Source: Calycina herbarum (lineage: Eukaryota > Ascomycota > Leotiomycetes > Helotiales > Pezizellaceae). From it: a DNA stretch of 64,000 nucleotides. Position 1 is the first letter of the stretch; each line of letters begins with the position of its first letter. Location of the stretch: NCBI GenBank assembly GCA_001414485.1, contig LLEY01000144.1, positions 62,001 to 126,000 on the forward strand, read 5' to 3'. Of this stretch, positions 9,451-20,073 are shown piece by piece. The notes under the pieces are model-generated. The model had not been told where the DNA came from. It saw only the letters and a program-made list of their open reading frames with translations, and did no database searches. The translations under genes were made by a program, and so were the position numbers.

Positions 9451-9945
9451 AGAAGCATAATTGGGACCTGTAAAATTTGTGAAATAAATCGCGGAGAACG
9501 AGGCGGACCCGAGCAGGACATGGACTACAACTTTTCGGAGGGCTTTGACTGATGGGATGAAGGATACGGTGTACTCAGGCTGTTTTAAAAAAGGACCACT
9601 GTAATTGTACTATAACTAAATTGAAGATTTTAACTCTAACTGGTGATCTGGTGATCTGCACTACTTTACACCCATAACAAATAATAAATACCGAGGTCTT
9701 CAAGCTTCCAACAAACTCGAAAAACATTATTCATAAACACACACAACTATATACTGGAAAAGGGAGCGCTTTACTCTTGAGGTAATGGCGTGCTTATGAG
9801 TAGATGCTGAGAATTTATCCAAGATATCGAGTCTGAGAAGGCAACGGATATAAAAGCGGGGCATCGTGTTTTCCAAGCGAATATCAACAACAACAAAGAA
9901 GATTTACACTTCCAACGCTCGAAAAATCCACGGCAAAAGGCCACC
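9451..9945 (+). other. Spacer with a possible leftover promoter and leader of a lost array copy
   Basis: No gene seen. Around 9685-9760 an AT-rich ATAAATACC element is followed by a leader-like run (TCTTCAAGCTTCCAAC, then CTCGAAAAAC) resembling the leaders of members 3-5, but no ORF with the core follows. A further TATAAAA lies at 9849-9855. Confidence 0.35.
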
Positions 9946-10170
9946 ATGCATGGAAGCCTTCGGAACCAGCGGCCGCCAAATAAAACCGCAGCATGTAGAG
10001 CGCGTCGTCCTCGCTTGAAAAAAGTAACCCAAAAAACAGCAAAACTGAAGTCTGACCCGAAAGTCAGACCCGATCAGAAAACTCTGCGAGGTCCCAATGA
10101 TATGGACATCTATCTCGAAAGAAGGCCCCTATTGTCAGCAGCAAGGCCTAGGGGACCAGAGTTTTTTTAA
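9946..10170 (+). CDS. Doubtful small basic protein behind an array-style promoter
   Basis: A 74-residue Arg/Lys/Pro-rich reading frame starting at the first ATG after a TATA box (9849-9855) and a CAACAACAAC leader. It lacks the cysteine core of the array, so it is either an unrelated small gene, a frame-shifted relic of an array member, or chance. Reported because its promoter position and spacing (about 95 bp) match the genuine members. Confidence 0.25.
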   Translation: MHGSLRNQRPPNKTAACRARRPRLKKVTQKTAKLKSDPKVRPDQKTLRGPNDMDIYLERRPLLSAARPRGPEFF

Positions 10171-10756
10171 CCGTTGGGTGGGAAATCTTGAATATCCGCT
10201 CCTGTACCACGCCTGTGGTGCCCACCGCGAAACCATTCTACTAGCAGAGCTTGTTGAATGATGCAAGACTTTCCCTATTTTGGGTACAAGTACTTGTTTT
10301 CAAAAGGTGGGTCTGTGGGTGGTGCTAGCAAAATTTGCTCCACAGGTGTCGCTAGCGTTGTGTAGAGGCAATGATACGATTGGTTCGCTACTTTAGGTTG
10401 ACCATCATCCCTGTAATTAGAGACTCAGCTGCGATTAATAACTCCCATAAGATTTTGGGAAGAGGCCGCCGCATGGCGAATTGCATTCTGCCGCCCTCTC
10501 CGGCCATGCCTTCCGCAAGCCAGTACACCACGCGGCGGCTTCCACACACTCATAACACCAGCACAGCTCTTTTAGCTCTAAGGGGAATTTCTCGAGTTTC
10601 AATTACGCGACCCCAAGCACAAATCCGAATAACTAGCACGAAGAAGTTTTGGCAGAGCGTGCAAACGATACTTCACAAATAACCGTAAACGCCTCTCAAG
10701 CACTGGAATATCCCTCGGCACTTCCAAGCAAACACCACAAACAGCACAGAAACGAG
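10171..10756. other. No recognisable gene
   Basis: One plus-strand frame (10371-10682, ATG start, 103 codons) is open here, but it is not recognisable and has no family features. Confidence 0.3.
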
Positions 10757-11675
10757 ATGGATGTGGTACATGACAGAACGACCACAAGGGATGGCTTTCA
10801 ACGTGCGCTCCACGTTCTTCAAAGGACATCTCCGCTATCCAGCCATCTGTTTAGCGGTAGCAAGACATCTTCGATTCAAGGACCGCAAGTCGCCCTACAT
10901 GCTATCTTCAAAAACATTTTAATCGCATTCAATAGACACATGTCATCTTACACAATCGATACAACGGCAAATGAAGCCCCCGAGAGCGCAAGAGCCTTCC
11001 TTTCCACACTCTACGACAATCTTTTCATCTTTGGCCCTACCGGACAAGCTCACCCTCGAGATCCTCCAGACACCCACAAAACTTCAGGCCTAAGATGGCA
11101 CAAATGTTTGCCCATCGAGAGAAATGGCCCACGATATCTCGTACTCATGGCGAGAGAGAAACATCGAATGCCAAACTGAGCATGGGTCTTAAAAATTGCT
11201 GTGGAAACTGTTTCAGAGACACATCTCCGAGCTGGCTTTGTGTATAGTAACTATTGGAAGGAGTGGGAGGTGTACCGTATTCATATTGTTGTCGACCGTT
11301 CCCTTGTTACATTCCCAAGTTTCCAACCCCAGGGGTCGATAATGGTTCCTTTTTCCAGCGAGCGAAACACATGCTAACATCTTTTAGTTGATAGAGAAGG
11401 TATATTTGCGATTCAGGGAGCCAATCGACAGACCGAAAGATTCACAAGTGCAAGGTATCACTCTATACCATCGCGGTCACATTCTTCTTTCTTTGTCATA
11501 TACTGAAGATAACTCACTTCGAGACCGTATAAACAGTCATCAACGCAGCGTCCGATACAAATACGAACTCAAACTCGAACATCGCGGTTATCAAGGTTGG
11601 CGAAGTCCACCAGTGGATAATTTCATTGGTTATTTAAAAGTTTGGGGGAAAGGAATGCAGAACTTGATGAGGTAA
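10757..11675 (+). other. Coding-like stretch of an unknown gene or relic
   Basis: One plus-strand frame is open from about 10649 to 11179 (first ATG at 10757). Past a single TGA it is open again for about 60 codons with protein-like composition including a WKEWEVYRIH segment. A strong splice acceptor (GCTAACATCTTTTAG) ends at 11387 and opens a 95-codon frame ending at 11675. The pieces look like exons of one gene, but I cannot place a convincing donor and recognise no domain. It could be a degraded gene. Confidence 0.3.
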
Positions 11676-12882
11676 GATGAATTGGTTGTCTGGGAGGCGG
11701 CGTGGCGGTGGCTGTATTTGAAGGAAATTACCTACCTTATGATGTGGATGCTTTGGGGTGATAGGGAGCTAAAGAACACTCTTGCTTCTAAGGAAGGAGT
11801 TATATATCTGATGATGAGGGGATTTCAATTCCGTGCCGATAAATGAAGGGGGCATTCGGGGGCTCAAATTAGATTCGAGGGTCAAGTATTTCATCCTCGT
11901 GGAAAATCTTTACCACCTCTCATGAAATTTGAAAGAAAGGTCACAATCTCCTCTAGAGTATTTCTTGCTCTTCTTCAGCCGATATCAGAGTTCAAAAGTC
12001 CAAAATAGCTAATGTCTAGCTTTTCTTTCTAAGAAAAAATTCAAAGTAGCTGGTTGATTCTACTAGCTCATATCTAGCACTGAATTAGTTTCAAAAACGC
12101 TATTCAAATAAAAGGAAAGACTTCGGAGACTTGGTTGCCTAAAAGCTCTTGGAATGACACCCACCATAACTCAAACATCATCATGAATCTGGTCCATTCA
12201 AAAAGATTACAATCCAGTGTTACATTCTCAACTATACTGTATACCTCGCTTAGGGAGATAATGGCACGGCATAGTTGACAGCAAGCATGAGCAAGCGACA
12301 TTGAAATTAACAAGAAATTTGCTGCCGACACCTCTCTTCTTGTCGATTGTGAGTACCGAAACACAAATCCAAGTCCTCTTCAATGATTCCCCGGTCAACA
12401 CCATAAATCTCAGAATTATAATGAACCGCGCTTCCTGCACGAAGAGTGGAGTCAAACTGGGAATTTATAATTTCTCAGACAGACAAATGCTTATGGGAAA
12501 AAAACCCCCTTGGGGTTCCCACTTATAAGAGTTCTTTTCATGCTGTACCTACTTAAATTTAAACACAGCAATCGTCCCAGAGAAGGGTGAAGGTAAAAAC
12601 TTTAAATAGCTCAAAAAGTCAAGACAGGAAAAAGGTTCAGCTCATACAGGTTTCAGCCGTGGTTTTCATAGTAGTATACGATCTCAAAATTCCCCTTGCT
12701 CAATGAACCAAAGAGTCTGTCGAAAAGTTCTCCACCAAGATCCCCACTGACAACAGGAAGCCGCTTCTTGCAAAGACCTTGACAATTTAGAATCATTAGA
12801 CTGATGGGGATCATTTCAGAAGAATCCGAGAGGCTGCTTCTTGTGGAATATTAATACATGAAAACCCCACTGTGTTTGTTGA
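11676..12882. other. No gene recognised
   Basis: About 1.2 kb with only short, overlapping frames on both strands and no domain, promoter or repeat I can support. A plus frame at 12301-12528 is open but lacks an early ATG. Confidence 0.3.
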
Positions 12883-13457
12883 AGCGAGGTTGATTATATC
12901 TTCAACATTGGCGAAAAGAAGACTTTAACTGTTATTGGAGCCTGGTGCCTTCGCCAGAAAGGAATTGCGATTAGAAAATCTCCTAGAAGGTACACATTTG
13001 CTGTTGAGAATTATAGTACTGGTCAAGCAAATAATTTTGGTCATACAGATGAAGAAAGTCTTGTGAGTTTAAGTAAAGTTGGTACCTTGCTGTTTCCCGG
13101 AGAAGCATCGCACTATATCACACATCCAGAATTTATTGGTGACTATCTGGGCCAGCTGGAGGTAATGGACACACCTCTAAATGTCGTGATCTCATTGCGA
13201 ACACCACCTTGGTAAACAATAAGCATTTACAGAATAAATTGATACCTCTACTGTCTCCATAGGTGATCTCAACACTTGCTGTCGATTCTCAGACTACCTT
13301 TGAAACAAAATCCAATCTCGAAAAGCGAAAGTCCTTGATTAAACTACTCCCTATTGAGTGGGGTAGCACAACAGCCCATTTAATCTCCCAGCGGCTTCCT
13401 AGGGATAGCTATTGTTTGCTTATAGCCTCCCAAGAAGCTGCACCAAAATTGCGATAG
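12883..13457 (+). other. Possible two-exon fragment of an unknown gene
   Basis: A plus frame is open for 110 codons (12883-13215) without an early ATG, so ATG-based gene finding misses it. Its composition is protein-like. A donor GTAATG at 13162 and an acceptor CCATAG at 13262 would join it in frame to the 64-codon frame 13263-13457. No domain recognised. It may be the end of a gene whose start is lost, or a pseudogene. Confidence 0.3.
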
Positions 13458-14231
13458 GCATGCACGACATCCTCGACAAATGGGAAGTCGGCCAGTTTTA
13501 TAGGACTTTCCCTGGGATTTCTTGGCGCGCTCATAATATGGAAATGGTGAAAGCAAGATATTATGCTGACCTTTAAGTTCTTGGTAAGAGAGTGAAAAAT
13601 TCGTTTGGGGGTTGTTTCTTTACTAAATATTTAAGATAAGGGCTGGTAAACGGATTGCCTTGAAACCGAAGACAGGCAGAAAAAGTATGAAGCGCTCACT
13701 CGCATGATAGTAATAGAGCTGGAAGACATGATCTAAATCAACATCGTCAAGCCTCAACCTATTTAATGCAACTGACAAGCATGGAACCACTCCAATCACC
13801 CACATGTGTTTCGTTCCCTCGGCAAATGTGTACCACAAAAGATCAAACCAACATCTTGCCAGGGAGGGAACGCCTCAAATATTTTTAAAGTGAATGTAGC
13901 AAAGTCTCAAAGGCTCAGGTGCTCCTCAATCAACTTAACGACGACTTTGAAACACATTGTCAATTTCCAAACTACTGTCGAAATACAGCGGGGGTTCGTT
14001 CGCAAATATTCGTACGGTCCCCTTTTTACACTAAAAGTTATCTTAAGAAAGACGTTTTATATATTTATCTTTATATTTAAATAATATCTAAAACTAAGAA
14101 CTAAGATTATTTCGAGTATTTAAATAATAGTCTTCAAAGATAAATACACTAAATATATCCTAGGTCTTAAGTTATAATAGAGCAAAAGTAAGAAGAGCGG
14201 GTAAGATGAGAAGTCTCATTTATAGGGAACT
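13458..14231. other. Gene-free stretch ending in an AT-rich island
   Basis: No gene recognised. From about 14030 to 14200 the sequence is strongly AT-rich with many TA dinucleotides (runs such as TTTATATATTTATCTTTATA), suggestive of RIP-altered repeat DNA, though no transposon domain remains. Confidence 0.45.
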
Positions 14232-14684
14232 TTGAACAGAGGGGGTGAATGCATCTCTGATTGTACTATATTGCTCTGTCAAAGGCGGGAAACTAGATGG
14301 GCAGGGAGAATCATCCTCACAAGGCTCAGAGTCGCTTTACGACCCACTGCAAACTCGACCCTGGATAAGCTCAAGAATTCTCTGCCCCGGAATCGACACT
14401 TCCCCTTCAAAACCAAGGACACTGAGGCTGAGAATCAATCCGACACCCCACTCTTTGGTAAGTCGAGTGACGATGAGGAGACGGCGGAACTTGAGAAACT
14501 TGGGAGGGAGATTGAGGAATGCGAAATGGAGGGACAGGATATAGAGGATTCTTTCAACTCCAAACTCACCACCCTTTCTGCAAACATCCGAATTCATATC
14601 CTACCAGGACTTATTGCTGTCGAAACACAATTTGCCCACAAAAACGATATATATTCCGATACTCATCCCATGACTAAAAAATAG
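14232..14684 (+). other. Open coding-like frame without an early ATG
   Basis: A 150-codon plus frame whose middle is acidic and Glu-rich (AELEKLGREIEECEMEG), resembling a coiled coil. It starts without an ATG and no splice partner is evident. It could be an orphan exon or relic. Not recognised. Confidence 0.25.
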
Positions 14685-17600
14685 TGGATAATGGCTTGTC
14701 TACGGTATTTTAAAGGGCTGTAATTGAATTTCTTCTTCGTTTGAGGAATCCATGCGCACCTCTCTGAAGACGGAAGCAACTCAGGCGTTTTTCAACATCT
14801 CCCATGTTGTGAGATTCGTATTTCTCTTAAGAAATAATCGAGGTCGCGCGAAAACGAAAAAAATAAAAAGACAACTACAAGCCCACAGATTCAAGTGAAG
14901 TTCAGCTCGTGAACAAATTCTGAGACCTCAGCAGATAGATTGTTTGACCTGGGAGTTTCACGAGTATTTTGTAAATAGTCGAAAGCGACAAATCAAATCC
15001 CAGAAGACAAAAAGAAACGATACAACCCATTTCAATCTGACCCAGACCTCCGTGTTGAATGTAAAAGTAAAGAAGGCCAGCACCGAGAAACAAATACCGA
15101 GCAACTACTATAAAAAAAGTGAGCAAGGATATATGACTTCATATACTCTCGGTATCCCAATGTGACATATTTTGCATATTATGAAAACATGCATGCTAGC
15201 GATCATGCATCGTTCCGACTTGGAGAGTCAGATAATTCCACTCATCTCATGAAACCAAAAAAGCACTCACCGAGTTAAAGAAACAAAAACTCGACGAAAA
15301 CAAGAAAAAGGACTATGACATACTCAGCGCGGCTATTGCGGCAATACAATACCGGGAAACTATTCCCTAGGATCTGAATCCCAAAAATCCCCTCGGATCA
15401 AATTTACCCAGACAAAAAAATGTCTCGGATATTCCCCGCAACATCTGCCGGTTACCGTGACATCAATTATGTCTAACAAGATACTCGGCTTCCTGCTTCA
15501 AAGTCTCTCAAGGCTGGACTCGGAAGAATATGAATTGTGCCTGTGCTATTCGTACGTAGCCGGAACCGAAGGCGATCACTGCCTTTGTACAGACTGCATC
15601 TGCATGTCTTGAAACGAGCCAACTGGGCGATGGGAGAAAAAGCGGCATTCTGGTTTGCTGGTATGTTGAGAACGTATTGTTGTCTCCCCAACGCGATTGA
15701 TATTCCATCGAGGCTCGATTGGGGTTTGCCACATCTGTCAAGGCTTGCTTGATACGATGCTTGGCGTGTACGGAAAAAAGAAAATCCTTGAGTGCCGCTT
15801 TTTCTGGTAATGTTTCGTCATGCCATCTGAACTAGGTACCAGGTCTCGTTGGTGGCTTAGAAAATAGAGGTGAGAGGTGAAAGTCGCAGTTGCCTAGGGG
15901 GGAGTTGCAACCGTAATACCAGTTGTGTGACAGTTGTATACAAACTCGTGACACTCTTTTGGGATTTGTATTGGGCTTCCAAGAAAGCAATTGGTATGTT
16001 GCAAATCTGGGAAAGCCGTGTCGTGATGCTGTGTGGTTGGGTTTGTGTTCCCAAGACAGAGGATTGGGACATGTACAACGCCAGGATATGATATATATGG
16101 ATGACCAAGCCGACTTCATACCCGTTCCGTAGAGTTACAACGGGCCACCGTTACATGAGCCATTGTCGTCTAAGCTTTTAGGGCGTTTTCACGCCGATTG
16201 GTAGGAAAAAGCAATTGATATGTCGAGGGTCCATGTTGACGGGAGTGCGGATGAGACTGTGAGACCACCCGGGAGGCCCGTGAGTCTTTTAAAAAGGGGC
16301 AGATTTGGAAAGAGGCGAGGGAGAGTCTGAGTGAGGCTCGTGGCTGTCACGCTGGCTTCAAGTTCACGCAGGCAGCACGCTTTCATCCCTTCAGTGTGAC
16401 TTTGGCCTGCGCAGTTGATTTCTGAGCAGTTGGAAGTTTCGGTTCCACGGGATTTTCAAGGCAGGTGCAGTAAGCCGGTGGCGTCTGTATGGTGGTTCTA
16501 TTCTGGTTGCTGATGGCGAGAGTCACGGGAGACTAGTGAGTAGCTAACTGGTTGGCTTTCGTCTGGGTGTACGGATGTCGAGTTTCAAGGCTCGATTTGA
16601 CAGCAAACTTGGGATGAATCTGGATGAATCGTAAGTGGGAGGATATGTTGACTCTTTTGAGCAGGTCCAGTAATTGAGGTAACATCCTCGCTATCGATAA
16701 GGCAGGTCGGAAAGTGTACTTGCACCTATCAATTGGCAATTCGTGGTCAACCGGACCGGTAGTCCAATCCTCCGGCAGTAGAAATACCGGGGAGATACCG
16801 GGGAGAAATCGGACCATGTGCGTAAAGATCGAAAGACTTTTGATATGTTGACACCGTTGACATTGTCGACTGCATTTTTGACCTTTGCTCTGATATATCG
16901 GGAAGAATTAAGAGTTTCGTACCGAGGAGCCTTATTAAAGTCCCGGTGGCCATGGCCCAAGGCCGTACGAGGACTCGTAGCAGAAGGGGCAATTGAAGCT
17001 GCGAAGCTACTTGTCAAAGTATAAAGTAACGTCCATGAAGATACAACCTCATGATTTGTACAATTGCACAAAATAGAGAGTTGATTGCAATTAAATAGAC
17101 GAGATGATGGTGGATTTGGACGCGCAAAGTGGCCTCGCTGCAGGTGGTTGCGCGAAAACGTGGTTGTCTCTTCAGCACGCTGGATAAATCGTCTAGTCAG
17201 GATAAGGGCGGCAACCAAAGAGGCCGAGTTGAAGCCGTTAGATATACCATACGTACAGTAGTCGTTGATTGTAGAATTGGCTAAGGTCAGGTGAATACTG
17301 GCGGCGAAAAATAGCCTCTTTTGCTCTCTCTCAACGGCCAGGTCCAGGTGTTGCTGTTGCGCGTCCGACTTTCATTAGAAATCGCCAGATGCAATGGAAC
17401 TCGAAACACATTTTTCGTCATTGTATGCAAATCAAAAGACGTTGGACGCCCGCTTGGGGGGTGAATTCAGGAAACAGGGTTCCCTACTCAAGACGACGCT
17501 AAGAGCAGCCCCGGTTACAGCAATTTGCGAACTTTCCATCTCTTGAAGTCTCCACCTCCGAACCTCTCCTTTTTTCTTCGACGTCCACCATTCTGGAGGG

Positions 17601-17810
17601 TTAGGATTTATCAACATTTCACGGCTGACGGTCTTGTGCTTCTTGCTGCCCTGAATACGTCGCTCTCTATTTTCTTGCCTCTTCTCCCCCGATCTCCTCG
17701 CCTTTCTCCTCCTCCGTCGAGCTCCAACCTCGACCTCGGCCACCCCCCAAAACACCCGCTCCTCAAGATCGATCCGCACCCAACACACAACCTCACACAC
17801 CTCCACGAAG
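14685..17810. other. About 3.1 kb with no recognisable gene
   Basis: Only short overlapping frames on both strands. The right edge (17550-17810) is CT- and CCTCC-rich, the leader of the RNA-binding protein gene that starts at 17811. Confidence 0.4.
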
Positions 17811-20073
17811 ATGGCATCGAGTGCGCAGAGCCAGCAGGGCAACTTGGACAGATACGTTATCATCCACGTCGCCACGACCTGCGATGAGCATGGAGTCTAT
17901 GTGACGAAGGATTCCGCAGAGGTTATAGAGCTCGGATGGATTCTTTTGGATGCAAAGAGCTGCGAAGAGGTGAGCTCCACCACGGCCCTCTGCCGCCAAT
18001 TCCTCATACAAGAGCGCTGGCTAATTGTGCTCTACAGCTTCACCGCGAAAGCGTTCTCGTCAAGCCGATCAACACCCCGATCACACCTCTCTGCAGTAAG
18101 TGCCAGGCCACACGAATAATATAAAATCGAAACAAAGAACTGAGATCGGACATATTGGCTGGCGGATATTTGTGAGACCCGTTCACTGACATTCACTGCT
18201 TGTAGCCAGCTTGACAACTCTCACTTGGGAACACGTTCGCAATGCGGGCACCTTCCGCGATGCAATCAACCGCTTTGATGCATTCGCGTCCGAATATCTG
18301 ACCTCGCAGAATCTCGACTTCTCCTTCGTCACCCTCGACTCCTGGGATCTACGAGTCCAACTCCCCCGAGAAGCTCGCGATAAAGCAGTTGTGCTCCCAC
18401 CCTACCTGCAACACTCCCGAACCTTCGATTTGAGGACCGAATACCAGCGCTGGCAACAACATCACCCGGAATCCCTGCCGTTTGGCCCTTCAATGTTGTC
18501 AAACATTTGTGCTGCTCTTGAGGTGGAGCCAGTTCAAGCAAGTGCACCAATCAAGCACAACTTGCCATTTCATTTGCAGGCACTTGCACCAGCATCACCT
18601 AGACGAGCTATGGAAGAAGCGGTGACATTGGCAAGAGTCCTGCGTGGACTGATTCGAAAATCACAGCCTCCTCATGAGCACCCGGATGTTCTTACCAGAC
18701 CAATGGATGCCCGCGCTGATGTCCGAGCATTCTTGTCTGAACGTAGCAAGGTACTTCACATGGCTGGTCTTCCCCATGACACAACCCAGTCAGAGCTCGA
18801 AAGTTGGTTTACCCAATTTGGTGGCCGTCCAATTGCTTTCTGGACCCTACGTACCCCAGATCAACACAAGCCTACCGGGTCTGGTTTCGCGGTTTTCTCG
18901 TCCCATGAAGAGGTTAGCAAAACATCTCCCACTCATCTTTCTCTTTATTGCCGAGCGTGTGATTCATATCTAAACGTTGTGGAAGCGACATACGAGTACA
19001 TTCTTATTCTTTATGAAAAACTCATGTCGTTTCCACTCCCAGCTCTCGTTAAATTTTTCAATTTTCGAGGCCACTGTCTAACACCTTACCAGGCTGCTGA
19101 GAGCTTATGCATGAACGGACGTGCACTTAATGAAAAGGCCATTGAAGTCTCTCCATCCTCAAGCCGAGTATTGGATAGAGCTGCTGAGATTCTTACTCCC
19201 TTCCCACCCAGCAAGAACCGCCCTCGCCCAGGAGATTGGACCTGCCCATCATGTGGTTTTTCCAACTTCCAACGTCGTACAGCATGCTTCCGTTGTTCTT
19301 TCCCGGCTATGAGCGCTGGACCAAGTGGAGATGCGATGGGAGGATATGGCGGTGGTGGTTACGGCTACGGTCCGCCAGCAATGATGCCTCCCCCTCAACA
19401 CATGGGCCACCACGGTGGAATGGGCGGCGGTCACGGAGGTGGACGTATGGGAGGTGGTGGTGGAGTAGTTCCTTTCCGCGCTGGTGACTGGAAGTGTGGA
19501 TCTGAAGGTTGTGGTTATCACAATTTTGCAAAGAACGTCAGCTGTCTACGATGTGGCGCTAGCCGAGCTGGTGCAGCAGTTGTTGCCGACTCTGGATATC
19601 CTTCCCCAATGGACCCTCCTTCGAACTATGGTATGGGCCCTGGGTCAATGGCTGGCACTCCCGGCCCAGGTCCATTTGCTTCTGCAGCTGGTGGTTTCGG
19701 ATCCGGTGGTGGATATGGTGGTCAACACTTCGCTGGTCCCCCAAGCACATATGCTCTTCCATCTGGTCTTGGTGCCTCCACCGGTCCATACCCATCGGTC
19801 AACACCCACTTCGGTGGCCCTTCCGGAGGTGCTCACTCAGCTGGCCCTTTCGATAGCCGTGCTGCTGAAGCTGCGTTTCAATCAGCAAGCAATGGACCAG
19901 CCTCTGCTGGTGGTGCCGGTGCGTCGAATCAATTTTATGGCAACAACCAGGGTGAAAGTGACCCATTCGCTTTTCTCTCTACTGGCCTTGGTAACTTGTC
20001 CATGGGCAGTGGCGATGCTCGTCAAAACGGCGGCTCAGCGCAGCTTAGTGCTCCAAGCAAGTCTCCTGCTTAG
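17811..20073 (+). CDS. RNA-binding protein: degenerate exonuclease-like domain, RRM and two RanBP2 zinc fingers
   Basis: Exons 17811-17969, 18038-18095, 18206-18912 and 19093-20073 encode 634 residues. The N-terminal 200 residues resemble the DEDD 3'-5' exonuclease fold of ERI1-like proteins (VIIHVATTC, then an EVIELGWILLD strand), but the catalytic DFE triad reads HVA, so it is probably inactive. The middle carries an RRM (RNP2-like VLHMAGLP, RNP1-like GSGFAVFS) interrupted by intron 3. Two RanBP2-type fingers follow: GDWTCPSC with CFRC, and GDWKC with CLRCG, which typically bind single-stranded RNA. The tail is Gly/Ser/Pro-rich and disordered. Likely a post-transcriptional regulator. Intron 3 is 180 bp, a multiple of three, and free of in-frame stops. 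Confidence 0.85.

Noticed and set aside
16691..17218. 175-codon minus frame in the 14.7-17.8 kb gap
   Set aside because: Overlaps other frames of similar length on both strands and shows no recognisable family or splice context.
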